DNA of 64,000 nt from Streptomyces halstedii (GTDB lineage: Bacteria; Actinomycetota; Actinomycetes; Streptomycetales; Streptomycetaceae): NCBI GenBank assembly GCA_000720535.1, contig JOAZ01000005.1, positions 124,001 through 188,000 of the forward strand, given 5' to 3'. Below are positions 49,312 to 57,300 of the stretch, piece after piece. The position numbers and the translations under genes were made by a program. How positions within the stretch are numbered: position 1 is the first letter of the stretch; every line of letters begins with the position of its first letter. The notes below the pieces were generated by a model that was given only the letters and a program-made list of their open reading frames with translations, made no database searches and was not told the DNA's origin.

Positions 49312-49677
49312 ATGGCCGTCCGCTTTTACCACCTCGCCGTCGATGCCCACGACCTGCCCCTGCTGGCCCGCTTCTGGTGCGCGGTGCTGGACTGGAAGGT
49401 GCTGTTCGAGGACGAGGAGGAGATCGTCATCGGTGCCGACGCCTCCGCCATGCCCGGGATGTGCTTCCTCCCCGTGCCCGAGCGGAAGACGGTCAAGAAC
49501 CGGCTGCACATCGACCTGGCGCCGGACGACCGGGACGCCGAGGTCGAGCGCATCATCGGGCTCGGTGCGCGCCGGGTGGACGTCGGGCAGGACCCGGGCG
49601 TCACCTGGGTGGTGCTGGCGGACCCCGAGGGCAACGAGTTCTGCGTGCTCAGCCCGAAGAACTCGCTGGTGGACTGA
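49312..49677 (+). CDS. VOC-superfamily (glyoxalase/bleomycin-resistance-like) protein
   Basis: A 121-residue VOC protein of one beta-alpha-beta3 pair. It begins YHLAVDAHDLPLLARFWCAVLDW and ends WVVLADPEGNEFCVL, the usual VOC pattern; LHIDLAPDDRDAEVERI is the second half start. Substrate unknown; such small proteins are often glyoxalase-like enzymes or drug binders. ATG 49312 begins the domain. An upstream frame to 49267 is possible but not homologous. Confidence 0.82.
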   Translation: MAVRFYHLAVDAHDLPLLARFWCAVLDWKVLFEDEEEIVIGADASAMPGMCFLPVPERKTVKNRLHIDLAPDDRDAEVERIIGLGARRVDVGQDPGVTWVVLADPEGNEFCVLSPKNSLVD

Positions 49678-49679
49678 TC

Positions 49680-49710
49680 CGGCGGACCGAGCCGGTGGTC
49701 CGGTCCGCCG
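49680..49710. terminator. Bidirectional terminator
   Basis: CGGCGGACCG (49680-49689) pairs perfectly with CGGTCCGCCG (49701-49710). It lies between the VOC gene and a converging membrane-protein gene. Confidence 0.7.
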
Positions 49711-49720
49711 CCGGGCACGG

Positions 49721-50908
49721 CTACCGGTGCGCGCCTCCGTAGGGGCCGTACGGCGGGGGAGGCCCGTCGCCCCACCGGGGGTTCCCGTACGGCGGGGCCG
49801 CCTCGGGGTAGGGCGTACCGGCCGCCTCGGCGAGGACCGGGCCCAGGTTCTCCGCGCGCATCCGCCGGTCCACGTAGAGCAGGGCGGTGACCAGCTGGGG
49901 GAACGTGGTCGAAACGATCTGGCTCACCAGCTGGCCGAGCGTCATCGCGACGACGTAGCCGCCCGCCATGGCCAGGACGGCGGCGGGGCTTGGGTCGCTG
50001 TCCAGTGAGGCGCCGCCGATCACGCCGGGGAATATGCCGAGGATCATGAACGGCAGCTGGACGACGTACCCCGCCACTCCGGCCATCGCGTAGACGAGCA
50101 GTGTGATGCCGAAGATCCGCCACCAGTCGCCGCGCACCAGCTGCGAGGAGCGGCGCAGGGCGGTCACGGGCCCGCCGCGTTCGAAGACCACGACGGCCGG
50201 TGCCAGCGAGAACTTGATCCAGAGCCAGACCGCCAGCGGTGCCGTGGCCAGGGCCCCCAGGACGCCGATCGCGGCGACCGTGCCGCTCCCGGCTCCGCCG
50301 TCATAGCTGATGGCGAGGACGACGGCCCCGAGGAAGGCGACCATGAGCAGCACCACGGGGACCAGCATGACGAGCGCCGTGAGGAACAGCGCGCCCATGA
50401 CCGGGAGGAGCGCGCCCCAGGCCCGTCGCCACACCGCGCCGAAGGATATGGCCCTGCCCAGCACGGCCTCCTGCGCCACCGCGGGGACCGCGGCGTACAT
50501 CAGGCCCGAGACGACCAGCATCATGACGCCCCCGAGCAGGGCGAGAGTGCTCCCGGCGGCGATCAGGGCGGTGATGTCGCCCGTCGCGGGCTCCTCGTCG
50601 TAGCTGAGCGCGATCAGCCGCTCCAGGCTGTCCCCCACCGAGGAGTAGGCGACGGCGACCGCCAGGGCCATGACCGCCGCCGCGCCCCCGTACAGGGCAC
50701 CGGCCAGCCCGAACACCTGCTTGGCGTACCTGCCCATCGTCGAGAACGCCCCGCCGAGCAGGTCGCCCAGCCTCAGCGGGGCGAGCGGTATCACCCCCGG
50801 TCTCGGCGGGGGCACCCAGCCGCCCCATCCCGGCGGCCCCCCGTACGGACCTCCGCCGTACGGCCCGCCCCCGTACGCACCGCCGCCCCACCCCGCGTCC
50901 TGCGCCAC
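49721..50908 (-). CDS. Polytopic membrane protein with Gly/Pro/Tyr-rich ends
   Basis: A 395-residue protein with about six membrane helices, resembling the DUF975/GPDPase-membrane-domain-like proteins of actinobacteria. The N-terminus is a low-complexity Gly/Tyr/Pro tract (repeats of GGGPYGGGPYGG), then the amphipathic RPGVIPLAPLRLGDLLGGAFSTMGRY seen in the family. A motif FERGGPVTALRRSSQLVRGDWWRIFGI precedes the last helix pair. The C-terminus is Pro/Tyr/Gly-rich as well. Function unknown. The gene is divergent from the smr-tetR pair, and the shared 111-base gap contains TetR-type operators, so it may also be regulated by that repressor. Confidence 0.75.
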   Translation of the reverse strand: MAQDAGWGGGAYGGGPYGGGPYGGPPGWGGWVPPPRPGVIPLAPLRLGDLLGGAFSTMGRYAKQVFGLAGALYGGAAAVMALAVAVAYSSVGDSLERLIALSYDEEPATGDITALIAAGSTLALLGGVMMLVVSGLMYAAVPAVAQEAVLGRAISFGAVWRRAWGALLPVMGALFLTALVMLVPVVLLMVAFLGAVVLAISYDGGAGSGTVAAIGVLGALATAPLAVWLWIKFSLAPAVVVFERGGPVTALRRSSQLVRGDWWRIFGITLLVYAMAGVAGYVVQLPFMILGIFPGVIGGASLDSDPSPAAVLAMAGGYVVAMTLGQLVSQIVSTTFPQLVTALLYVDRRMRAENLGPVLAEAAGTPYPEAAPPYGNPRWGDGPPPPYGPYGGAHR

Positions 50909-50980
50909 TGCTTCTCCGTCGCTTGGTTCGTGTGTTCGTCATCCGGTACGACCGGTCGGGACACCGTAGCGTCCCGGACT

Positions 50981-51020
50981 TGTGTACGGCCGTACACAGC
51001 GATGTGTACGCTCGTACCCA
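50981..51020. promoter_or_regulatory. Twin TetR-type operators before smr-tetR
   Basis: TGTGTACGGCCGTACACA (50981-50998) is a perfect 18-bp palindrome. A second copy, TGTGTACGCTCGTACCCA (51003-51020), matches it at 15 of 18 positions. The centres are 22 bases apart, about two helical turns, and the second copy runs into the smr ATG. The sites lie in the divergent region, so they could control the membrane-protein gene as well. Confidence 0.8.
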
Positions 51021-51340
51021 TGGGATACGGACTGCTGGCCGCGGCGATCGCGGCGGAGGTGACCGCGACGACGGCCATGAAGTACAGCGAGGGCTTCTCC
51101 CGGCTGTGGCCCTCCCTCGTCACGGTCGTGGGCTACGTCCTGGCGTTCGCGCTGCTGGCCCAGACCCTCAAGACCCTGTCCATCGGCACGGCCTACGCGA
51201 TCTGGGCCGGAGTGGGCACCGCGGCCGTCGCCCTCATCGGGATCCTGTGGATGGGCGAGGCGGCCGGCCCCGCCAAACTGCTCGGCGTCGCGCTGATCAT
51301 CGCGGGCGTGGTGGTGCTCAACCTCGGCGGAGCGCACTGA
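51020..51340 (+). CDS. Small multidrug resistance (SMR) efflux protein
   Basis: A 106-residue SMR protein with four helices. The conserved membrane Glu is in AAAIAAEVTATTAMKYSEGF (about residue 13), with the later signature IGTAYAIWAGVGTAAVALIG. It forms a dual-topology or hetero-dimer proton/drug antiporter for quaternary ammonium compounds or guanidinium; the type cannot be told here. ATG 51020 starts directly at homology and lies within the second operator. The tetR gene overlaps by one base (TGATG), so the pair is one unit. Confidence 0.92.
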   Translation: MGYGLLAAAIAAEVTATTAMKYSEGFSRLWPSLVTVVGYVLAFALLAQTLKTLSIGTAYAIWAGVGTAAVALIGILWMGEAAGPAKLLGVALIIAGVVVLNLGGAH

Positions 51341-51891
51341 TGGCCCGCCGGTACGACCCCGGACGGCGCGACCGCATCGTCAGGGCCGCCCTCCGTGTCG
51401 TCGCGGAGCGGGGCATCGGCGGGCTCAGCCACCGCACGGTCGCCGCCGAGGCCGATGTGCCGCTGGGCTCCACGACGTACCACTTCGCCTCGCTCGACGA
51501 ACTGCTCGTCGCCGCCCTGCGCCGCAGCAACGAGAACTTCGCCCGCGCCCTGCGGGAGAGCGGGCGCCTGGCCGATCCCGGCACGGACCTGGCCGACGAG
51601 CTGACCCGGCTGCTGGGGGAGTGGTTCACGGGCGAACGCCGGGCGATCGAGCTGGAGTACGAGCTGTACCTCGCCGCGCTGCGCCGCCCCGCCCTGCGCC
51701 CCGTCGCGGCGGAGTGGACCGACGGGGTGGGCGAGTTGCTCGCCCGTCGCACCGACCCCGCGACCGCGCGGGCGCTCGTCGCCCTCCTGGACGGCATCAG
51801 CCTCCAGGTCCTGCTCACCGGGGGCGAGTTCGACGCCGCCCACACCCGGGAGATGCTGGCGAGGATCGTGCGCGGGTCCGGTGCCCGGTGA
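51340..51891 (+). CDS. TetR-family transcription repressor
   Basis: A 183-residue TetR regulator. The DNA-binding domain at residues 8-52 contains ALRVVAERGIGGLSHRTVAAEADVPLGSTTYHFASLDELL; the C-terminal part is the ligand-binding helical bundle with WFTGERRAIELEYELYLAALRRPALRPV. It is translated from ATG 51340 overlapping the smr stop. The twin palindromes upstream of smr are its likely autoregulatory operators. The ligand is probably a drug carried by the SMR pump. Confidence 0.9.
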   Translation: MARRYDPGRRDRIVRAALRVVAERGIGGLSHRTVAAEADVPLGSTTYHFASLDELLVAALRRSNENFARALRESGRLADPGTDLADELTRLLGEWFTGERRAIELEYELYLAALRRPALRPVAAEWTDGVGELLARRTDPATARALVALLDGISLQVLLTGGEFDAAHTREMLARIVRGSGAR

Positions 51892-52043
51892 CGGCCGGGG
51901 GCGGTGCCGGCGGGGGCGGGCGGGCGCGGCCCGGGGGCCCGGCGGCGGCCCGGGACGGGGAGCCGGGGCGGCACCGGTCCGGACAGCCGCGCGGCACCGG
52001 TTCGGACGGCGGGACCGGTTCGCCTGAGCGGGCCCCGGACGGT

Positions 52044-52049
52044 TAGGTT
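52044..52049 (+). promoter_or_regulatory. -10 box of dapD (leaderless start)
   Basis: TAGGTT ends six bases before the dapD ATG, and no SD lies between. Upstream (51970-52030) are three near copies of GGCACCGGTTCGGAC, which may be a factor-binding array or slippage. Confidence 0.55.
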
Positions 52050-52055
52050 GCGTGC

Positions 52056-53054
52056 ATGACCGACACGACTTCCCAGGGCTCCGCCCGCACCACCGGCGCC
52101 GTCGCCGCCGGCCTCGCCACCATCGCCGGTGACGGCACCGTCCTCGACACCTGGTTCCCCGCCCCCGAGCTGACCGCCGAACCCGGCCCGGCCGGGACGC
52201 AGCGGCTGTCCCCCGAGGAGGCGGTGAACCGGCTCGGGGCGGGCGCGGCGAAGGCCCTCGGGGTGGACGCGCGCCGGGGCGTCGAGATCGTCGCCGTGTC
52301 CACGGTCATCTCCTCGCTGGACGACAAGCCGCTCGACGCGCACGACACCTACCTGCGGCTGCACCTGCTCTCGCACCGGCTGGTCCAGCCGCACGGCCAG
52401 AACCTCGACGGGATCTTCGGCTTCCTCGCCAACGTCGCCTGGACCTCGCTGGGTCCCGTCGCGGTCGACGACCTGGAGAAGGTCCGGCTCAACGCCCGCG
52501 CCGAGGGCCTGCACCTCCAGGTCACCTCGGTGGACAAGTTCCCCCGGATGACGGACTACGTGGCCCCCAAGGGCGTACGCATCGCGGACGCCGACCGGGT
52601 CAGGCTCGGCGCGCACCTGGCGGCCGGGACCACCGTGATGCACGAGGGCTTCGTGAACTTCAACGCGGGCACCCTCGGCACCTCCATGGTCGAGGGCCGG
52701 ATCTCGGCGGGTGTCGTCGTCGGCGACGGCTCCGACATCGGCGGCGGCGCCTCCACCATGGGCACGCTTTCCGGCGGCGGCAAGGAGCGCATCGTCATCG
52801 GGCAGCGCTGCCTGATCGGCGCCGAGGCCGGGATCGGGATCGCGCTCGGCGACGAGTGCGTCGTGGAGGCGGGGCTGTACGTCACCGCCGGCACCCGTGT
52901 CAGCATGCCGGACGGACAGGTCGTCAAGGCCCGGGAGCTCTCCGGCGCCTCGAACATCCTCTTCCGCCGCAACTCGGTGACCGGCGCGGTCGAGGCCCGC
53001 CCCAACAACGCGGTCTGGGACGGGCTCAACGACATCCTGCACAGCCACAACTAG
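52056..53054 (+). CDS. dapD: Tetrahydrodipicolinate N-succinyltransferase
   Basis: A 332-residue actinobacterial DapD acting in the succinylase branch of lysine/diaminopimelate synthesis. The left-handed beta-helix is seen from about residue 165 ([35 protein letters not shown]), with [29 protein letters not shown] as the substrate loop. The N-terminal domain is the actinobacterial type (residues about 1-160). The stop (TAG, 53052-53054) overlaps the convergent dapA stop on the other strand. Confidence 0.96.
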   Translation: MTDTTSQGSARTTGAVAAGLATIAGDGTVLDTWFPAPELTAEPGPAGTQRLSPEEAVNRLGAGAAKALGVDARRGVEIVAVSTVISSLDDKPLDAHDTYLRLHLLSHRLVQPHGQNLDGIFGFLANVAWTSLGPVAVDDLEKVRLNARAEGLHLQVTSVDKFPRMTDYVAPKGVRIADADRVRLGAHLAAGTTVMHEGFVNFNAGTLGTSMVEGRISAGVVVGDGSDIGGGASTMGTLSGGGKERIVIGQRCLIGAEAGIGIALGDECVVEAGLYVTAGTRVSMPDGQVVKARELSGASNILFRRNSVTGAVEARPNNAVWDGLNDILHSHN

Positions 53055-53944
53055 CCGGTAGCGGCCAGGAGTTCCTCGTACACCCGGCGCAGCCCGCCGA
53101 CCGTCGCACGGTCGGCGGGCAGCAGCGGTTCGCGGACCGGGCCGATGTCCAGCAGCGCCTTCACCGTGACGGTGCCGGGCAGACCGGCGCCCATCACCGC
53201 CTCCACCAGAGGGTTCGTCAGCCCGTTCAGCCGGGCCGCCTCCACGGTGTCACCGGCGTCGAACGCGTCGAGCGCCGCGCGCATCGCACGGGGCGCCACG
53301 TTGGCGACCGTGCTCACATAGCCCGCGCCGCCCAGGGCGTACAGCGGGAGGTTCAGCTCCTCGCACCCCGAGTAGTAGGCCAGCCGGGTCCGCGCCATCA
53401 CCTTCGTCGCCGCGGACAGGTCGTAGGAACAGTCCTTGACCGCCACGACGCGCGGATGCTCAGCCAGCCGCAGCAGCGTGTCCGGCTCGATCCGTGTACC
53501 GGTGCGGCCGGGGATGTCGTACAGCATGAGCGGGACTCCGGTGGCCTCCGCGACCCGCAGGACATGGGCCTCGACCGCCGCCTGCGGGGGGCGGCTGTAG
53601 TACGGGGTCACCACCAGCAGGCCGTCCGCGCCCGCCGCCTCGGCGTCCTGGGCGAGGCGGACCGTGTGCCGGGTGTCGGCGCTGCCCACCCCGGCGACGA
53701 GCGGGACACCCGCACCGACCGCCTCACGGACCGCCCGCAGCAGCGCGGTCTTCTCCGCGTCGGTGGTGGTGGGCGACTCGCCCGTGGTGCCGCTCAGCAC
53801 CAGCCCGTCGCAGCCGTCCGCGACCAGCCGGCGGGCGTGCCCCTGAGCGGCCTCCAGGTCCAGGTCACCGGCGGGGGTGAACGGTGTGATCATGGCGCAG
53901 AGCGCGCGGCCGAAGGGCCCGGGGGTCCGGGCTGTCGCTGTCAT
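53051..53944 (-). CDS. dapA: 4-hydroxy-tetrahydrodipicolinate synthase
   Basis: A 297-residue class I aldolase-fold DapA, condensing pyruvate with aspartate semialdehyde. The Schiff-base lysine is in [10 protein letters not shown], with the catalytic tyrosine in VTPYYSRPP and [11 protein letters not shown] at the pyruvate-binding end. ATG 53944 precedes [18 protein letters not shown]; the frame is open to 53980 but homology begins here. Its stop shares CTAG with the dapD stop. This may be one of several DapA paralogues of the genome. Confidence 0.92.
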   Translation of the reverse strand: MTATARTPGPFGRALCAMITPFTPAGDLDLEAAQGHARRLVADGCDGLVLSGTTGESPTTTDAEKTALLRAVREAVGAGVPLVAGVGSADTRHTVRLAQDAEAAGADGLLVVTPYYSRPPQAAVEAHVLRVAEATGVPLMLYDIPGRTGTRIEPDTLLRLAEHPRVVAVKDCSYDLSAATKVMARTRLAYYSGCEELNLPLYALGGAGYVSTVANVAPRAMRAALDAFDAGDTVEAARLNGLTNPLVEAVMGAGLPGTVTVKALLDIGPVREPLLPADRATVGGLRRVYEELLAATG

Positions 53945-54140
53945 GTCCGCAGTCTCGGCGGCAGGACCGCGCGGGTCCACTTAGATCTGCTTGGGGTGAC
54001 GGGCAAGAGACGCTGAACAGTGGGCCGGGCGGGCGGTACCGCGTCTGGCATGATCGAACAGGCGAGCGGCTGTACGGGGTGACGGCCGCGCGTGGACAGG
54101 GGTCCGGCGGCTGTTCGTTCCAGGGGCGGGGTACACGGCG

Positions 54141-54803
54141 ATGCGGGTACGGAACACGATCACGGCGGTCCTGTGCGCGACCGGCGCGCTCACACTCACG
54201 GGCTGCGCCGGGTTCCTCGTCCCGGCGGGGGAGGGCGAGCCCGGTCCCCCGGAGAGCCCCGCGCGGGCGTCCGGGCCGCCGGGCGTCGTCCGGGCCGAGA
54301 CCCTGCCCCCCACCCTGCCCGCCGCGCCGGACACCACGTCCGCGCCCGCGCCGGGCGGCCCGGCCACCACCGCGCCCGCCGGCGACTGCCCCGCCTCCGG
54401 GGTGAGCGTCGGGATGGGACCCGTGGAGACGGCGATGTTCCACCGGGCCGTCGTCCTCACCCTCACCAACTGCGGCACCGCGCCTTACCGGGTGGACGGC
54501 TACCCCGCCGTCCGGGCCCTCGGTGAGGACGGCAGGCGGATCCCCGTCCCGGTGAACCCCGGCGGGTCGATGTTCGGCCAGGACCAGGGGCCGGAGCAGA
54601 TCGAGCTGAAGCCCGGCGGGACGGTCCGGTCGATCCTCGCCTGGGTGTCCACCCAGGAGGGCGGCGACCTCATCGAGGGGGACGCGCTGGAGATCGCCGC
54701 CGCCCCCGACGCGGGCGCGCGGGTGTTCCCGCTGGAGGGCCACGACCTGCGCCTGATGGACGAGTTGAACACCACCGCGTGGCGTACCGCGCTTCCGGAG
54801 TGA
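54141..54803 (+). CDS. DUF4232-type secreted lipoprotein
   Basis: A 220-residue exported protein. The signal peptide has an LTLTGC lipobox (Cys about 22) followed by a long Pro/Ala/Gly/Thr linker (residues 30-80) and then a small beta domain of the DUF4232 type (CPASGVSVGMGPVETAMFHRAVVLTLTNCGTAPYRVDGYP, with two conserved cysteines). Function unknown. ATG 54141 lies at the end of a G-rich GGGGTACACGGCG. It is separated from dapA, which is divergent, by about 200 bases, and from the B12 riboswitch downstream by about 150 bases. Confidence 0.85.
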   Translation: MRVRNTITAVLCATGALTLTGCAGFLVPAGEGEPGPPESPARASGPPGVVRAETLPPTLPAAPDTTSAPAPGGPATTAPAGDCPASGVSVGMGPVETAMFHRAVVLTLTNCGTAPYRVDGYPAVRALGEDGRRIPVPVNPGGSMFGQDQGPEQIELKPGGTVRSILAWVSTQEGGDLIEGDALEIAAAPDAGARVFPLEGHDLRLMDELNTTAWRTALPE

Positions 54804-54954
54804 CGAGCGCGACCGGCGCGACCGGCGGAGGACCTGACGGCCTCGACGGGCGCGACCGGCTGACCACCTGATCCGGTGCCCCGGCGGGACGACCCGCCGC
54901 TGACGAGGGCGTACACGAGCCCCGGCCACCCGGCGGGAGAGGAAGATCACGCCG
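54804..54954. other. Stretch before the B12 riboswitch
   Basis: About 150 bases between the lipoprotein gene and the riboswitch. I see no gene here; it must contain the cbtB promoter, which I cannot place exactly. Confidence 0.5.
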
Positions 54955-55105
54955 TACGGCACGGTCTTGGCCATGCACCCGTCACGCGGTACCGTCATCC
55001 CGATATGACGACGGCGAGACGGAAGCCGGTGGGAATCCGGTACGGTCGCGCCACTGTGTACGAGGCCCTTGGGGTGCCTCGTGAGTCAGACCCGTGGCCG
55101 TCGTC
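54955..55105 (+). promoter_or_regulatory. Cobalamin (B12) riboswitch
   Basis: The conserved aptamer core is present: the GGAAGCCGGTGGGAATCCGG block (55021-55040), then CGGTCGCGCCACTGT (55043-55057), and the B12-box region GTGAGTCAGACC (55081-55092), closed by CACGG (about 54956) with CCGTG (55092-55096). The leader runs to the cbtB SD AGGAGG (55141-55146), where CTCC (55134-55137) pairs with GGAG (55142-55145) in a small SD-sequestering hairpin. B12 would switch off translation. Exact ends are approximate. Confidence 0.9.
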
Positions 55106-55153
55106 CTTGTGCACCACCGATACGGGACGCGAACTCCCTCAGGAGGCCTTGCC

Positions 55154-55375
55154 ATGGCGCAGCATGTCGCTCAGCCGACCGCCACCGATCCATTCGTTCC
55201 CGCCGCGCTGCCGCTGAAGGCGATAGCACCCTGGGCGGTCTTCTTCGGCATCCTGATGCTGATCCTTCTGTACTTCGTCGGCGCCGAGCAGGGCGCCACC
55301 TCCGTGTTCAGCGGCACGGGTGTCCACGAGTGGGTGCACGACGCCCGCCACCTGCTCGGCTTCCCCTGCCACTGA
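55154..55375 (+). CDS. cbtB: CbtB, small subunit of a putative cobalt transporter
   Basis: A 73-residue protein with one membrane helix (residues about 25-45) and a His/Cys-rich C-terminus HEWVHDARHLLGFPCH, the mark of CbtB. CbtB/CbtA proteins are B12-regulated and predicted to import cobalt; this is comparative-genomics knowledge. ATG 55154 has AGGAGG seven bases upstream, the SD held in the riboswitch hairpin. It is followed 20 bases later by cbtA. Confidence 0.92.
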   Translation: MAQHVAQPTATDPFVPAALPLKAIAPWAVFFGILMLILLYFVGAEQGATSVFSGTGVHEWVHDARHLLGFPCH

Positions 55376-55395
55376 CGCGAGGGACGCCGCACATC

Positions 55396-56190
55396 ATGAA
55401 CTCCGCAACGGTAAGAAACCTCCTCGTACGCGGCATGCTCGCCGGCCTGGCCGCCGGGGTGCTCGCCCTGGTCGTCGCCTACTTCCTCGGGGAACCGAAC
55501 GTCGACAGCGCCATCGGCCTGGAGGAAGCCCACACGCACACGCACACGCACGGAGACGCGGGCGCGGACGCCGGTGGCGGGCACGACGAGGAGGAAGTCG
55601 TCTCGCGCTCCCTCCAGTCCACGGCCGGACTCGCCACCGGCATCCTGGTCTACGGGGTGGCCTTCGGCGGCATCGCCGCACTCGCCTTCTGCTTCGCGCT
55701 CGGCCGCATCGGGCGCTTCGGCCCCCGGGCTACCGCCCTGCTGCTGTCCGGCTGCGCCCTGCTGGCCGTGTACGTCGTGCCGTACCTGAAGTACCCCGTC
55801 AACCCGCCGGCGGTCGGTGACCCCGACACCATCGGCAAGCGCACCACGCTGTACTTCCTGATGATGGTGCTCAGCGTGCTCCTCGCGATCGCCGCCACCC
55901 TCCTAGGCAAGCGGCTCGCCCCCACGCTCGGCACCTGGTACGCGACCGTCGCCGCCGTGGCCGCCTTCGCCGTCGCGGTCGGACTCGCCTACGCGTTCCT
56001 GCCGGTGATCAACGAGGTGCCGGACGACTTCCCGGCCACCCTGCTGTGGCGGTTCCGGCTCTCCGCACTGGCCATTCAGACCGTGCTGTGGGGCGGACTC
56101 GGCCTGTTCCTCGGCGAACTGGCCGAACGGCTGCTCAACCCGAAGGCCGTCCCGTCCGAGCCCGGAGGCGCGGTACCGGCCGCGCGCTGA
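55396..56190 (+). CDS. cbtA: CbtA, main subunit of a putative cobalt transporter
   Basis: A 264-residue membrane protein with five or six helices. After helix 1 it has a periplasmic-side His-rich loop (HTHTHTHGDAGADAGGGH, residues about 45-62), a likely metal-collecting site, and further on the family segment TIGKRTTLYFLMMVLS. It is the partner of CbtB and shares the B12-controlled transcript. ATG 55396 is the only sensible start. A hairpin with a T-rich tail follows. Confidence 0.9.
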   Translation: MNSATVRNLLVRGMLAGLAAGVLALVVAYFLGEPNVDSAIGLEEAHTHTHTHGDAGADAGGGHDEEEVVSRSLQSTAGLATGILVYGVAFGGIAALAFCFALGRIGRFGPRATALLLSGCALLAVYVVPYLKYPVNPPAVGDPDTIGKRTTLYFLMMVLSVLLAIAATLLGKRLAPTLGTWYATVAAVAAFAVAVGLAYAFLPVINEVPDDFPATLLWRFRLSALAIQTVLWGGLGLFLGELAERLLNPKAVPSEPGGAVPAAR

Positions 56191-56222
56191 GTCCTTCGGG
56201 ACGACGCGTACGTCCGGACGAG

Positions 56223-56251
56223 AGGCCCCCGCGGAACCATCCGAGGGGCCT
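56223..56251 (+). terminator. cbtBA terminator
   Basis: AGGCCCC (56223-56229) pairs with GGGGCCT (56245-56251), followed by TTCGTCTCT. It is one of the few hairpins in the window with a pyrimidine tail. Confidence 0.75.
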
Positions 56252-56288
56252 TTCGTCTCTCCCGGCACGAAGAGACCGGCCACCGGCG

Positions 56289-56870
56289 TCAGTCAGCCGT
56301 CGGCGCCACGAGCGGGCGCCCCAGCCGCAGGTTCCAGCGCCCGGCCCGTCCGCTGAGCTCCGTCGCGGTCAGCGGCGGCACGTCCAGGCGCCAGAAGACC
56401 GTCTCGGGCAGCCCCAGCGCGTGCAGGACCGCTGCCCGTACGACCTCCGGTTCGACCACGGCGAGCGTGCGGCCGTCGCTCCGCGCCACGGTGTCCAGCC
56501 AGGCGCCGACCCGTACGCACAGGTCCCGTACCGTCTCCCCGCCATGGGGCGCGGAGGCCGGATCGGTGAGCCAGCGGGCCACCGCCTCCGGTTCGGCGGC
56601 GGTGACCTCGTCGAGGGTCCGCCCGCGCCAGCGGCCCACGTCCAGCGCGGCCGGCGCGGGGAACTCCCCGGCTCGGAGCCCGAGTTCGGCGGCCGTCCCG
56701 CGGCACCGCGCGCCGGGCGACACGGCGACGCGGGCGGCCCGGGGCAGGGTTGCGGCCGCCGCACGGGCCTGAGCCGCGCCGGCTTCGTCGATCGGGCCGT
56801 CGGCGTCGAAGCGCGCCTGCCGCAGTGCCACGCTCGGGGCGGGCGAGACGAGAACGAGACGGCTGGTCAC
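56289..56870 (-). CDS. Histidine-phosphatase-fold protein without the RHG motif
   Basis: A 193-residue protein of the phosphoglycerate-mutase/histidine-phosphatase fold, seen in ARVAVSPGARCRGTAAELG (equivalent of the usual SxLxRxxxTA), LDVGRWRGRTLDEVTAAEPEAVARWLTDP and PHGGETVRDLCVRV. The N-terminal RHG that carries the phosphohistidine is replaced by LVSPAPS, and the second catalytic His (usually SHGG) by VEPEV. It is therefore probably not an active phosphatase. Beside cbtBA it may relate to the cobalamin-pathway CobC/alpha-ribazole phosphatase family, but no activity can be predicted. GTG 56870 follows AGGAGG at 12 bases. Confidence 0.75.
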   Translation of the reverse strand: MTSRLVLVSPAPSVALRQARFDADGPIDEAGAAQARAAAATLPRAARVAVSPGARCRGTAAELGLRAGEFPAPAALDVGRWRGRTLDEVTAAEPEAVARWLTDPASAPHGGETVRDLCVRVGAWLDTVARSDGRTLAVVEPEVVRAAVLHALGLPETVFWRLDVPPLTATELSGRAGRWNLRLGRPLVAPTAD

Positions 56871-57300
56871 GGGGGGTCGCGCCTCCTGCGGCTGCGGTTC
56901 CCGGGGGTACGGGAGACGTCGGACACGGCCCCGCCGCCCGGCGGCGTACCGGCGAAAATAGCATCCGCCGGCAGCGCGGCCGACCCGGGGCGGACCCGTC
57001 CGCGACGCGCTGCTCCGCGTCGTCCCGGGCCGCTCCCAGGTGTGCGCGACGCCGCCCCGCGCCCGGCGGGCCCAGGAGCGGCCGGCCCCCGGGAACCGGC
57101 GGCGAACACCCGGTCAGGAGCGGTCTTCGGTGCCCGGACGGCCCGGAGGGCCCCGGTCCGGCAAGAACCGGGCGGCTCGGGACGAAATGCGTCTACGCTG
57201 GTGCGGCGGCGGCCCGACCGGACTCCGTGAGCGACGGGCCCTCCCCGCCGCCGTGGGCCGCCCCGCTCACCCCTGAGTACCGCCCCGAGGAGAACCCCTG
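56871..57300. other. 430-bp divergent intergenic region
   Basis: No gene supported. It separates the phosphatase-like gene (minus) from a hypothetical gene (plus). Minus-strand TATTTT (56960-56955) preceded by TGC is a fair -10 for the phosphatase-like gene. The plus-strand promoter is not clear. Composition is ordinary for the genome. Confidence 0.5.
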
